Shown: positions 36,144 through 44,299, numbered from the stretch's first letter. The stretch: 64,000 bases of DNA from Salinibacterium sp. NG253 (GCF_015864945.1 NZ_JADYWF010000001.1:992378-1056377), one strand, 5' to 3'. Notes: generated from the letters alone by a model not told the origin. A program made the numbers and translations.

Positions 36144-37222
36144 GCGGTGACAACCTCGCGAACCTGACCGGAGATAGCGGGTTCGGCGATGCGCTCTTCG
36201 TTGGCATCAAACCAGTGGATGTCGTTAGTCTCGACCCGCACGAGAGTGTCGCCGAGGGGGCGCGCAATTTCGTCGAAGCGTTTGATCGCAATTCGGGAGC
36301 CGTCGGGCATCGCGGCGCGGTACACGAGTTCCGCTCCGAGGTTTTCAAGGGCGATGATGGTGACCGTGAGCTCGGTTTCGCCGGGCACCGCGGGGCGGCT
36401 GGCGTCGGCAAAAGTGAGTCGCTCAGGGCGCACCCCGAGCCACTCAGCGCCGGCGGGGGCATCGGCCGCGACATCCGCCCCGAATGCATCGATGGGCACA
36501 ACGTTCATGGGCGGTGTTCCGATGAAGCGACTGGTGAAGACGTTCTGCGGTTTCGCGTACAGCTCGGTCGGTGCCGATTGCTGTTGAATGCGGCCCGAGT
36601 CCATGAGCACGATCGAGGTGCCCATGCTCATCGCTTCGACCTGGTCGTGAGTGACGTAAACGAAGGTTGCTCCTAGGCGTTCGTGGAGCTCGATGAGTTC
36701 GATGCGCATGTGCTGGCGCAGCTTCGCATCGAGGTTCGAGAGCGGTTCATCCATGAGAAAGACGGCAGGCTTTTTGACCATGGCGCGCGCCAACGCAACC
36801 CGCTGGCGTTCACCGCCCGAGAGCGCGTCCGGATTCTTGCGCAAGTGCGGGGTGAGGCCAACGGTCTCCGCAATCTCGTGCACGAGTTCGCGGCGCTCCA
36901 GTTTAGGAACCTTGTTGTTGCGCAGCCCGAATTCGATGTTCTCTTCCACCGTCATCGTCGGGTAGATCGCGTAGTTCTGAAAAACCATCGCGACGCCACG
37001 ACGGCCCGGCGCGACGTCATCCACTGTCTGACCGCCAATGGAGATCGTGCCCGTAGTTGGCTTCTCGAGACCGGCGATCATGCGCAGCGTTGTTGACTTG
37101 CCGCAGCCAGACGGCCCGACCAGCACTGAGAAGCTGCCCGCCTCAATAGTGAGGTCGAGACTCGGGATGATTTCTTTATCGCCGTAGGACTTACCGACGT
37201 TACGAAGTTCGATCTGGCTCAT
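36140..37222 (-). CDS. ugpC: ABC importer ATPase, UgpC/MalK-like
   Basis: 360 residues, the MalK-type length. Walker A GPSGCGKST, Q-loop VFQNYAIYP, signature LSGGERQR, Walker B VFLMDEPLSNLD, and the switch His in YVTHDQVEA are all present. The C-terminal third (from about 235) is the regulatory TOBE domain. It powers the UgpA/E channel. It is the first transporter gene after the three GDPD genes and overlaps the third by 4 nt. Confidence 0.93.
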   Translation of the reverse strand: MSQIELRNVGKSYGDKEIIPSLDLTIEAGSFSVLVGPSGCGKSTTLRMIAGLEKPTTGTISIGGQTVDDVAPGRRGVAMVFQNYAIYPTMTVEENIEFGLRNNKVPKLERRELVHEIAETVGLTPHLRKNPDALSGGERQRVALARAMVKKPAVFLMDEPLSNLDAKLRQHMRIELIELHERLGATFVYVTHDQVEAMSMGTSIVLMDSGRIQQQSAPTELYAKPQNVFTSRFIGTPPMNVVPIDAFGADVAADAPAGAEWLGVRPERLTFADASRPAVPGETELTVTIIALENLGAELVYRAAMPDGSRIAIKRFDEIARPLGDTLVRVETNDIHWFDANEERIAEPAISGQVREVVTA

Positions 37223-37998
37223 GCGTGTGCCTCCGTGGCGTGGACTGCGAGATGGTTGCGTGCACCGACATCGGGTCGGTTGGTCATGATGGCGTCGACA
37301 TCAAACTCGAGAATGCGATCAGCGGTGGCGTCATCATCGACGGTCCAGGCGTTGATACCGAGACCGTGCTCGCGCGCTTCCGCCACAAATCGCTCGTTGA
37401 TGAGCGAGAAATGTGGATGCAGCACGCTCGCGCCACAGCGTCGGGCGTAGCCGGGCAGGTCGGCGAAGGTTTCGACGAACGCGATCGCCGTCGTGAACTC
37501 TGGGTAGGAGCGAGCGAAACCAGCGATAGCGCGATGGTTGATCGACGAGATCAGGGTCGAGTCAACCCCATCATGCGCGCGAACTTCCGCGGCAACGAGA
37601 TCGTTGACAGCACCCCACGAGTTGGTGAAATCTTTCGTCTCGATGTTGACCCAAATGCCTCGCTCGGCCGCGAACGACAACACTTCGCTGAGCGTCGGGA
37701 TGCGAGTAACCGCGCGAGCGAACTGGCCCTCAAAGCCGCGATCGAAGTTGAGCACGCGCAACTCGGCGAGAGTGAAATCCCGCGCCCAGCCCATGCCGTC
37801 TGACGTGCGATCGACACGGGGGTCGTGCAAGACGACCAGGTGTCCGTCGCTTGTAACGTCAACATCCAATTCGATCTTGGTCGCTCCCATTTCGGCGGCA
37901 AGCTCGAACGCCGCAAGTGTGTTCTCGGGCGCGTAGCTGCTGGCTCCGCGGTGGGCGATGATGCGGCTGTCCCAAACGGGCGGACGTGCGGGGCTCAT
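37219..37998 (-). CDS. glycerophosphodiester phosphodiesterase (third in array)
   Basis: 259 residues, cytoplasmic (no signal peptide). The catalytic signature is intact: AHRGASSYAPENTLAAFE near the N-terminus, KIELDVDVTSDGHLVVLHDPRVDRT with the metal ligands and second His. Such enzymes cut glycerophosphodiesters (for example glycerophosphocholine) into sn-glycerol-3-phosphate and an alcohol. It overlaps the upstream GDPD-like gene and the downstream ugpC by 4 nt each, so hydrolysis and import are translated together. Confidence 0.92.
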   Translation of the reverse strand: MSPARPPVWDSRIIAHRGASSYAPENTLAAFELAAEMGATKIELDVDVTSDGHLVVLHDPRVDRTSDGMGWARDFTLAELRVLNFDRGFEGQFARAVTRIPTLSEVLSFAAERGIWVNIETKDFTNSWGAVNDLVAAEVRAHDGVDSTLISSINHRAIAGFARSYPEFTTAIAFVETFADLPGYARRCGASVLHPHFSLINERFVAEAREHGLGINAWTVDDDATADRILEFDVDAIMTNRPDVGARNHLAVHATEAHA

Positions 37999-38750
37999 GC
38001 GGATTCTCCTCGACGGTTGAGAGCAGATTGGTACGAATCGGTGACCACAGCGTCAACCCCGAGAGCAAAGAGTTGATCGAGCTGCTCTTCTTCGGTGACG
38101 GGCCAGAACTCGGCAACCAGGGTGGAGGCGCACACCATCACGCCAAGAGCTCGCGCACCATGCACGTCGCCCGTGGCGGCGCCGACAGCGATCGGGTGAA
38201 GGGCGATCGCGCCGATCGCAGCGGCATACGATGCGGCCTCTTCCATCACGACAAGGTGGCGAAGTCCAATCTTGAGAGACGGATGCGCGACAGCAAGCGC
38301 CGCCATCGACACATGATTAGTGGAGGTGATTGTCACGCGCTCGTGCATACGACGCTTGTGTACGAGCTCTGCGACCGCAACAGCGGCGGGGCTGGCTCCC
38401 TCGCTGTGCTGCGGGTCTTCCTTCACATCAAGGATGAGATGGGCATCGGAACCGGCCAGCAACTCGACCACTTCAGCAACCGTCGGAATTCGGGTGCCAG
38501 CGAATCCCTCGCGCCCAACGCCAATGTCGACCGTCTTCAGCTCAGCCAAGGTGAGCTCTTCGACAAGCGCGTTTGGCTGACCATCGTAGAGAACGCTTGC
38601 GCCGCGAAGCGCGACAAGTTCAGCATCCCGCGAGAGTCGAACGTCGATTTCGACCCCGTCAGCCCCACGGCGAAGCGACTGCTCAATCGCGGCGAGAGAA
38701 TTCTCCGGTGCGACGTCGGCGGCACCTCGACGCGCAAAAACGAGAGTCAT
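37995..38750 (-). CDS. GDPD-fold protein lacking catalytic histidines (middle of array)
   Basis: 251 residues with the GDPD fold: FARRGAADVAPENSLAAIE at the start, GVEIDVRLSRDAELVAL next. In active enzymes the first motif is HRG and the second includes HD; here they read RRG and LRGASVLYD, so both catalytic histidines are gone. The metal-binding E-x-D is kept. The protein is full length and its frame is intact with 4-nt overlaps on both sides, so it is not a decaying pseudogene. I infer a non-catalytic role, such as sensing or forming a complex with its active neighbours. Confidence 0.85.
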   Translation of the reverse strand: MTLVFARRGAADVAPENSLAAIEQSLRRGADGVEIDVRLSRDAELVALRGASVLYDGQPNALVEELTLAELKTVDIGVGREGFAGTRIPTVAEVVELLAGSDAHLILDVKEDPQHSEGASPAAVAVAELVHKRRMHERVTITSTNHVSMAALAVAHPSLKIGLRHLVVMEEAASYAAAIGAIALHPIAVGAATGDVHGARALGVMVCASTLVAEFWPVTEEEQLDQLFALGVDAVVTDSYQSALNRRGESA

Positions 38751-39532
38751 ACGAGCGCCTCTGCTTTCACGAGCGCTGCTCGCCGCGCGACAGCGATATC
38801 CGGGGTATTCGTGATGATCGAATCAACACCGGCGGCGATGAGGTCGTCGATCTGTTCCGCCTCACTCCGGCTGGAGAATGGCGCTGGGAGAGTCCAAGCA
38901 TTCACGGCAAGGTTCGCCGCGCGCGCCTGCCGCATGGTCTCGGGCGTGACGGCCAGATGAGCGGGATGGATGGCATCCGCTCCGGTCGTGGCAGCGTAGT
39001 TGCCGATCTCGTGCAGCGACATCATGTGAAGCAGCCCGGTGCGCACCTCAGGGTGGCTGTTTTTGAGGTCGGCCATTGAGGTGTGGTTGAACGAAGAGAA
39101 GAACACGTGGTCGACGAGGCTGCGGCGCAGAACTTCGTCGGCGGCACGTCGGGCTAATTCGCCATAGGAGTCATCGTGACGGTAGATGTCTTTGACTTCG
39201 ATGTTGAGCACGAGGTCGCGGCGCTCAACAAGGTCGAAGATCTCATCCAAGCTCGGGATGCGCGCCCCAGCGAAGTCTCCCGGCAGTCCCGTGCCGAAGT
39301 CGAGTCGGCGCAGCTCATCGAACAGGTGCTCCGACACACGGCCTGTGCCGTTGGAGGTGCGATCGATAGTGTCGTCGTGGATGGCCACGATCATGCCGTC
39401 GCGGGTGGCGTGAATGTCGATCTCCATGCCGTCGGCTCCCTGATCAGCACCGAGTTCATAGGCTTCGAGCGTGTTTTCGGGGGCGTAGGCCATGGCACCT
39501 CGGTGGCCGAGGATGAGTGGTGTGGCGGTCAT
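38747..39532 (-). CDS. glycerophosphodiester phosphodiesterase (first in array)
   Basis: 261 residues from the ATG at 39532, preceded by GAAAGAAG; an ATG 24 nt upstream abuts the terminator T-run and lacks a ribosome site. The signature is intact: LGHRGAMAYAPENTLEAYE, then GMEIDIHATRDGMIVAIHDDTIDRT. No signal peptide is seen, so it acts in the cytoplasm on imported substrates. It is the first gene behind the leader terminator at 39562-39640 and so the first to feel GlpP control if antitermination occurs. Confidence 0.93.
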   Translation of the reverse strand: MTATPLILGHRGAMAYAPENTLEAYELGADQGADGMEIDIHATRDGMIVAIHDDTIDRTSNGTGRVSEHLFDELRRLDFGTGLPGDFAGARIPSLDEIFDLVERRDLVLNIEVKDIYRHDDSYGELARRAADEVLRRSLVDHVFFSSFNHTSMADLKNSHPEVRTGLLHMMSLHEIGNYAATTGADAIHPAHLAVTPETMRQARAANLAVNAWTLPAPFSSRSEAEQIDDLIAAGVDSIITNTPDIAVARRAALVKAEALV

Positions 39533-39561
39533 GTGTGCTTCTTTCGATGAGTTCATGGCAT

Positions 39562-39640
39562 AAAAAAACCCGGGGAGTCAGCACGCTCAACGCTCGACAC
39601 CGCTGTTGCGGTGCGCGCTAAACGTGCTGACCCTCCGGGT
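39562..39640 (-). promoter_or_regulatory. leader terminator between glpP and the GDPD-ugp genes (candidate GlpP target)
   Basis: On the minus strand arms 39623-39640 and 39568-39585 pair at 17 of 18 positions, with a smaller hairpin (39598-39613) inside the loop, and the stem runs straight into seven T residues. This is a textbook intrinsic terminator placed about 30 nt before the first GDPD start. Directly upstream lies a GlpP-family gene; in Bacillus subtilis GlpP with glycerol-3-phosphate prevents termination in the glpD leader. I infer the same type of control here. Confidence 0.75.
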
Positions 39641-39702
39641 GCTCTCTAGTGACTCTGCCCTGGGGTTGTTATTCGATTGTGGGTGCTGCTGGTTGTTCTC
39701 GT

Positions 39703-39720
39703 GAGGCGGTTACCCGTCTC
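39703..39720 (-). promoter_or_regulatory. small hairpin in the GDPD leader
   Basis: GAGACGG-GTAA-CCGCCTC forms a 7-position stem with one mismatch, just after the glpP stop and 60 nt before the terminator. It may be a GlpP-binding element or simply the end of the glpP message. Confidence 0.35.
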
Positions 39721-39734
39721 GGCACGCATCGGGT

Positions 39735-40337
39735 TTAGGCGACGCGGGTGTGAATTCTTGACCGTCGACGCCGCCACAGTGCGGGGTTTCCGGTGGAAAC
39801 ATAGTCGGCGCCGCATTCGAGAACGGCGTCAATTTCTTCAGGATGACGGATGAGCCCGCCCACGATGAGGGGCTGCTGGATGCTGGCACGCAGATCGCGA
39901 ATGATTCGTGGCATGAGCCCTGGCATCACTTCCACCTCGGTGGGCCGGCTGGCATGCACTTGGCGCATGGCGTTCTCGACGGCGTGAGTATCGACAGCAA
40001 AAAATCGTTGTACCGATGCGATGCCGAGTTTTCGGGCGGCGGCGACAGCAGCGCTCTTGGTGGTGATAATTCCGTCGACGCCCACGTGTTCGACAAGGAA
40101 CTGCACCGCAGCACCGTCGCGGCTGATTCCGCCCACAAGTTCGAGATGAACATGTGCGGTTTTTCCGGCGTCATGGATGCGTGAAACCATGCCCGCGAGA
40201 CAGTTGATGTCTCCCACCAACAGGTTTATCCGCGCCACATCGCTCTCAAGTGCGTCGTCGAGCATGCCGTGTTCTTGCACCGAAGCGATGAGAGGGAACT
40301 CCCCCGCCGCTGTGCCACGCCATCTCAACTCGCTCAT
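39735..40337 (-). CDS. glpP: glycerol-3-phosphate-responsive antiterminator, GlpP family
   Basis: About 200 residues, normal GlpP length. It has the TIM-barrel-like pattern of the family: FPLIASVQ at the start, INLLVGDINCLAGMV, GKTAHVHLELVGGISRDG, DGIITTKSAAVAAARKLG, VEVMPGLMPRII and PLIVGGLIRHPEEI. In Bacillus GlpP binds G3P and an mRNA leader to stop premature termination. Here the gene is followed by a strong terminator and then GDPD and ugp genes, not glpD or glpF. An in-frame GTG 21 nt upstream (40358) is an alternative start. G3P made by the GDPDs would be its ligand. Confidence 0.88.
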   Translation of the reverse strand: MSELRWRGTAAGEFPLIASVQEHGMLDDALESDVARINLLVGDINCLAGMVSRIHDAGKTAHVHLELVGGISRDGAAVQFLVEHVGVDGIITTKSAAVAAARKLGIASVQRFFAVDTHAVENAMRQVHASRPTEVEVMPGLMPRIIRDLRASIQQPLIVGGLIRHPEEIDAVLECGADYVSTGNPALWRRRRSRIHTRVA

Positions 40338-40410
40338 GTTGGTGCCCACGCTAAACACCGCGGTTAGCCCAGCGGTAACGCTCAGGTGAACGGCAAACGC
40401 TGAGTCCTGG

Positions 40411-40917
40411 TCACAGTTCTACGTCGGCGAGCGCGGAACCGTCGCCATACTTATCGACAGAGATCACGCTGAGCTTTCCATTGGTCTCGAGAACTACGCA
40501 TTTGGTATCCGAGACTCCCCCCGACCCGCTCCCACGAATTGCCTGACGCACCTCAGACTCAGTAAGACGGCTGCGTTTCAGGGCATCGTGCCGCATCTCA
40601 CCGTCGCTCAGGAGCAGGATTGGACTGGAAGTTACTACCTTTCGAGCGGCCGGCCAACGAGCCGTTACCGCCGCGACAACAAATTGCAGCGCCGCGATGA
40701 CGGCGAACGCTGCAAGCCCCTCGGACCACGAAACATCGGTGTTGAGCAAAAGAGTCGCGAAGATCGAACCGAGCGCAACGGTCACGACGAAGTCAAAGAC
40801 ATTCAATTGCGACAGCGTGCGCTTGCCAGAGATTCGCAACACGATTAGGAGCGTTGCGTAACCGGCTGTGCCGACCACAGCAATGCGGACCAGGTCAGGC
40901 CACGAATCGAACCACAT
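40411..40917 (-). CDS. DUF421/YetF-family membrane protein
   Basis: 168 residues. Three N-terminal membrane segments (about residues 8-85) precede a small cytoplasmic domain with SGKRTLSQLNVFDFVVTVALGS and the SRLTESEVRQAIRGSG segment typical of YetF/DUF421 proteins. The function of the family is not settled. It is transcribed toward glpP but separated by about 75 bp, so co-transcription is possible but not shown. Confidence 0.88.
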   Translation of the reverse strand: MWFDSWPDLVRIAVVGTAGYATLLIVLRISGKRTLSQLNVFDFVVTVALGSIFATLLLNTDVSWSEGLAAFAVIAALQFVVAAVTARWPAARKVVTSSPILLLSDGEMRHDALKRSRLTESEVRQAIRGSGSGGVSDTKCVVLETNGKLSVISVDKYGDGSALADVEL

Positions 40918-41035
40918 ATAACTCGCCCTCTCTATCTAAGAACGGCGAAACGCTGCACTACGTATCACCAGAGTCTTCCATGGTGATGGTCGTTCGTGAG
41001 CATGACCTGAACGCGAAGGAACGCAACGGTAAGTG

Positions 41036-41107
41036 TGCCCCTGGAGGGATTCGAACCCCCAACCTGCTCCTTAGGACGGAGTTGCTCTTCCGTTGAGCTA
41101 CAGAGGC
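41036..41107 (-). tRNA. tRNA-Arg (anticodon CCT)
   Basis: Cloverleaf with acceptor stem GCCTCTG/CAGGGGC (one G-T pair), D arm GCTC/GAGC, anticodon loop GTCCTAA giving CCT (reads AGG) and T arm GGGGG-TTCGAAT-CCCTC. The base of the anticodon stem has one A-C mismatch. CCA is not encoded. AGG is rare in this window, as expected for a minor isoacceptor. Confidence 0.93.
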
Positions 41108-41164
41108 TGGCGTTTCGAGTGTAGCGGAGAGCAGCACGAAGAGCCCTCAGCCAGAGGGCCAGCG

Positions 41165-41563
41165 TTACCAGGTCGGCGCTGCCGCACCATCGATCGCGGC
41201 GGGCAGCGGATACTGCAGCGGCTGCAGGTCTGGCTCTAACCACTGCGTGCGACCCTCGGTGATGCGCTCGGGAGAGTAGAAGCGTTTGATGATGGACTTG
41301 TCGAGCAAATCTGGTGCGTCATCCACGTCATCTACCAGCGCAATGAGGTCGAACCAGGCGCGAGTGAGCGTGACATGAAAAGCATCCGGCTTGCCCGCCC
41401 GCCCGGCCATGCTCGTGATGCCGACCACGAGACGTTCGAAGCCGTCGACAGCGCCATACGTACGCGCCAGCAACCACGCCACGCGAACGTGACGTTCGTG
41501 CGAAAACGCAGCAGGCGCGATCGTGTTGTTTTCGAACGTTGTCATGAGTTCGTCGTCAGTCAT
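41165..41563 (-). CDS. conserved hypothetical protein
   Basis: 132 residues, soluble. The N-terminal pattern (DELMTTFENNTIAPAAFSHERHVRVAWLLAR) and a central FHVTLTRAWFDLIA segment resemble a widespread uncharacterised bacterial family. His and Arg residues in SHERHVRVAW could be functional, but no enzyme class is recognisable. The ATG follows GGAG at 9 nt. Confidence 0.75.
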   Translation of the reverse strand: MTDDELMTTFENNTIAPAAFSHERHVRVAWLLARTYGAVDGFERLVVGITSMAGRAGKPDAFHVTLTRAWFDLIALVDDVDDAPDLLDKSIIKRFYSPERITEGRTQWLEPDLQPLQYPLPAAIDGAAAPTW

Positions 41564-41630
41564 GATCGATTACTCCACAGAGTCGTTCTCGCGGGCTTCA
41601 GGCTCACCAGCGCGCAGTCAAGCCAAACAG

Positions 41631-42638
41631 CTACTGGCCTGGCGGGTAAAGGAACGACTCGACCTCGCTGGCCGGGATCGTGCGCTGGCCATAAGAAAGG
41701 GCCACATAGTTGTATTCCTCAAGCAAAACTGAGCCATCGGCATTGACCTGCTTCACGTAGGCAACGTGGTTGTCCCAGCCGAACCACGCAACAGACCCGG
41801 CAACGGGAGTCGCACTCACGGTCCAACCGTGGGCCTGCCATGCAGACTGCCACTGGTAGGCATCGCCACCGTTTGGCGTGAGGTCAGCCCATGCCCAACG
41901 GAACGGTGCCGCAAATGATCCGACGTCGCGGTTCAATCGCCATGCCACAAAGTCAGTGCACTGGCGGTAGTAGTAGTTCAATGGCGAAAGACTTGTGCCT
42001 GCAGTCGGCCACGGGTAGTCATCGCCTAGTGCTTGAGCGCCCGATGCAGCGTAGAGCGCGTTTGCAGAGGCAATCGCGTCTTGCTGCTGAATGACTACTA
42101 GGTCTTCGGGCGATGTCGCTTCAAACTGATCGCGCGAGAGCTCCGGAAGTTCCAGCTCGGCGCTGACGGTAACTGACTGCACATTTGCTTGAGCAACATC
42201 TGCCACGACAGAGGCGGATGCAAGCGTGCCATCTTCTGAAATTAGACCGCCTTGGCCGTAGGCCGGCAACCCGGCGACAGCGAAAAGGCCACCAATGACA
42301 GCCATCGACGCTACTGCGCGAAGTGGGCTCTTGCGGACGCGCTTGGCCTTGACCTTGGCAACCTTCGCCGCACGAGGCGGTTCGGCATCCGTGGGAACAA
42401 CACGATTGATTGGCGCGGCCGAAGCAGCCGTGTAAAGAACCGGCGCTTCCTCGAGAGCCACGGCAGCCGGAGCCACCGGAATATGCGGCGTAACTGCAGC
42501 AACTACCGGCGTGCCTGCAAGGGCAGCGTCGCGTGCGGCACGCGCCTCACGACGCGAAAGAAAGACAGGGGCCTCGCTCGAGGGTTCCGCAGAGGGCACG
42601 CCGGAAACATCCGGGCCATCAGGTGAGATACGGGACAA
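41631..42638 (-). CDS. CHAP-domain cell-wall hydrolase, membrane anchored
   Basis: About 335 residues if started at TTG 42638, which has AAAGG 7 nt upstream; another TTG lies 57 nt further up. A long cytoplasmic Ala/Arg-rich part is followed by one membrane segment (AVASMAVIGGLFAVAGLPAYG, near 125). The extracytoplasmic C-terminal CHAP domain has catalytic Cys227 in QCTDFVAWRLN, His291 in DNHVAYVK and the acidic/Asn end EEYN. CHAP enzymes cut peptidoglycan peptide bridges, so this is a likely amidase/endopeptidase for wall remodelling. Confidence 0.85.
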   Translation of the reverse strand: MSRISPDGPDVSGVPSAEPSSEAPVFLSRREARAARDAALAGTPVVAAVTPHIPVAPAAVALEEAPVLYTAASAAPINRVVPTDAEPPRAAKVAKVKAKRVRKSPLRAVASMAVIGGLFAVAGLPAYGQGGLISEDGTLASASVVADVAQANVQSVTVSAELELPELSRDQFEATSPEDLVVIQQQDAIASANALYAASGAQALGDDYPWPTAGTSLSPLNYYYRQCTDFVAWRLNRDVGSFAAPFRWAWADLTPNGGDAYQWQSAWQAHGWTVSATPVAGSVAWFGWDNHVAYVKQVNADGSVLLEEYNYVALSYGQRTIPASEVESFLYPPGQ

Positions 42639-42718
42639 TCGGGAACCTTTAAGTGGAGCGCATTCAAGGAAAACTAGGGAAATCCTTGAACACAAGAATA
42701 ATCACAACAGCATAACAG

Positions 42719-43216
42719 TTATGCGGCCGGTGCCAAATATTCTTCCCAATCTGGGAGTGCCCTTTCAATCCCCCGCACAAGCCATGCGCTCGTGTGCGGC
42801 GGGCGTGGCTTGATGAGCAGTCGCCAATTCATCTCCGCGGGAGTGCGATCACTCTTCTTGTTGTTGCACCGCAAGCAGCACGCCACCAGGTTCTCCCACG
42901 AATCTTCACCACCGCGCGAGCGCGGCATGATGTGGTCGATAGTGTTTGCTGAAGCCCCGCAATAGCCACAACGGTGACCGTCACGTCGCAGCACTCCACG
43001 GCGAGAAACCGGCAACCTGCGCGTCGATGGAATACGCACATAATTTCGCAGGATGATGACCGACGGTCGCTCCCACGATTCACTCGCGCTCCACACCGGA
43101 TTATCCGGATCGGCAGCGACAACCGTCGCTTTCTGATTCATCACGAGCACGACGGCTCGTTTGAAGGACACGACCGCGAGCGGCTCATAGCCGGCGTTCA
43201 GTACCAAAGTGCGCAT
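42719..43216 (-). CDS. HNH endonuclease domain protein
   Basis: 165 residues. The start at 43216 follows GAGG at 6 nt. The N-terminus (RTLVLNAGYEPLAVVSFKRAVVLVM) is the conserved lead of the actinobacterial HNH family. The nuclease core has CGYCG, NTIDHIMPRSRGGEDSWENLVACCLRCNNKKSDRTP, containing the two CxxC zinc pairs, the catalytic His and the Asn. The family is near-universal in actinobacteria and not part of a restriction system here. Its cellular role is unclear. Confidence 0.9.
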   Translation of the reverse strand: MRTLVLNAGYEPLAVVSFKRAVVLVMNQKATVVAADPDNPVWSASESWERPSVIILRNYVRIPSTRRLPVSRRGVLRRDGHRCGYCGASANTIDHIMPRSRGGEDSWENLVACCLRCNNKKSDRTPAEMNWRLLIKPRPPHTSAWLVRGIERALPDWEEYLAPAA

Positions 43217-43295
43217 TGTCATCCTCTCGAAAGAGCCTGCACGGCTTGCAGGCAATCGACTTCCCTGAAATTCAGCGAAAAGGAGGCAGAAACAC

Positions 43296-43450
43296 AAAAA
43301 GGCACCGTCGAAAGACGATGCCTAGTGATTCAGCGCGCAAAAACTGCTGCGCACAGTACTGCTGTGTCGTATGCAAAAGTGGGCACGCGCATCCACGGTT
43401 TGGATGCTGCACCTACTCAACATGCGATTCTCCGGTTCATTCGTGAACTC
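43296..43450 (-). ncRNA. candidate terminated small RNA next to the iron regulator
   Basis: On the minus strand three possible stem-loops (arms 43101-43107 type spacing at 43389-43407; 43352-43366; 43335-43352) precede a clear intrinsic terminator, arms 43300-43309 and 43314-43323 with a GAAA/TTTC loop followed by TTTTT at 43296-43300. An iron-box-like palindrome overlapping a TATAGC box lies at the expected promoter end. A 7-codon reading frame (MNRRIAC) with TTGGAG upstream starts near 43436. It may be a small RNA, a leader, or only the 3' end of the dtxR message. Confidence 0.35.
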
Positions 43451-43453
43451 CAA

Positions 43454-43470
43454 GGGCTATAGGCTAACCC
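43454..43470 (-). promoter_or_regulatory. iron-box-like site (DtxR/IdeR type)
   Basis: On the minus strand GGGTTAGCCTATAGCCC matches the central ten bases GGTTAGCCTA of the DtxR/IdeR consensus exactly, and 11 of 19 positions overall. It overlaps a possible -10 box and lies beside the gene for a DtxR-family regulator. Confidence 0.45.
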
Positions 43471-43564
43471 AGTTTTTCGGGCTCCTTGCACGCGGGCGCG
43501 CCGAATTGAATGACGAGACGGTTACGCCTCGGTGAACGCCAGATTCGAAAAGTGAATCAGAACG

Positions 43565-44266
43565 CTACGCGCTCGGCTTCTCCACAAAGATATGCACGGC
43601 GACCTCGTTGGGCAGTTCGAGACCTTCGCCGAAACCCTCCACCGTGACCGCAACATACGAATCTGCAGCGGCGAACGTGGCTGTCTTGCCAGGCATAACG
43701 CCAGCGCCAAACAGCTGCTGCAACAGTTCAGGTTCGAATTGCACGGGTTCACCCAGTCGACGGATGAGCCCGGTCACGGGAGTCGTTGTTTCTGCGACGA
43801 GGTCAACAATGTTCACCATCCCGTCGCTGAAGGATGCCGCAGCAACTCCACCCAACTCTTCCAAGCCAGGAATCGGGTTGCCATAGGGCGACTCAGTGGG
43901 GTGATCAAGGATCTCGATGAGCTTGCGCTCAACTTGCTCGCTCATCACGTGCTCCCACCGGCATGCTTCGTCGTGAACGAGCGCCCAATCGAGACCAATG
44001 ACATCGGCGAGGAGTCGCTCAGCGAGGCGGTGCTTGCGCATCACATGCGTGGCGCGGCGCCGACCCTCCACAGTAAATTCGAGGTGGCGGTCGCCTTCGA
44101 CGACAACAAGGCCGTCACGTTCCATGCGGCCGATGGTTTGCGAAACGGTCGGGCCAGAGTGGCCGAGCCGCTCAGAGATGCGGGCCCGCAACGGGACAAT
44201 GTTCTCTTCTTCGAGATCAAGAATCGTGCGCAGGTACATCTCGGTGGTGTCAACGAGATCGGTCAT
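43565..44266 (-). CDS. dtxR: DtxR/IdeR-family metal-dependent repressor
   Basis: 233 residues: winged helix (1-70, with SGPTVSQTIGRMERDGL as recognition helix), dimerisation/metal domain (75-140) and a C-terminal SH3-like FeoA domain (150-225). Metal ligands are recognisable: Met10, the Cys-Glu-His set in DEACRWEHVMS, and His/Glu in THVMRKHRLAERLL. The Cys at the primary site points to an iron-type DtxR/IdeR, not a manganese-type MntR. It should repress iron-uptake genes when Fe2+ is plentiful; box-like sites occur in this window at 43454 and 57660. Confidence 0.9.
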   Translation of the reverse strand: MTDLVDTTEMYLRTILDLEEENIVPLRARISERLGHSGPTVSQTIGRMERDGLVVVEGDRHLEFTVEGRRRATHVMRKHRLAERLLADVIGLDWALVHDEACRWEHVMSEQVERKLIEILDHPTESPYGNPIPGLEELGGVAAASFSDGMVNIVDLVAETTTPVTGLIRRLGEPVQFEPELLQQLFGAGVMPGKTATFAAADSYVAVTVEGFGEGLELPNEVAVHIFVEKPSA

Positions 44267-44293
44267 GAAACCAGACTAGCCCGAACTGGCCAA

Positions 44294-44299
44294 TAGAAT
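44294..44299 (+). promoter_or_regulatory. -10 box (TAGAAT) for leaderless serC mRNA
   Basis: TAGAAT ends 7 nt before the serC ATG, and the gap to the divergent dtxR gene is only 40 bp. Confidence 0.6.

Larger units (their letters stand above)
43217..43564. other. 348-bp intergenic region holding a candidate small RNA
   Basis: No protein gene of normal size is present. The region contains an iron-box-like palindrome (43454-43470), a structured stretch, and an intrinsic terminator on the minus strand (43296-43323). After that come 79 bp leading to the HNH gene. Confidence 0.6.
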
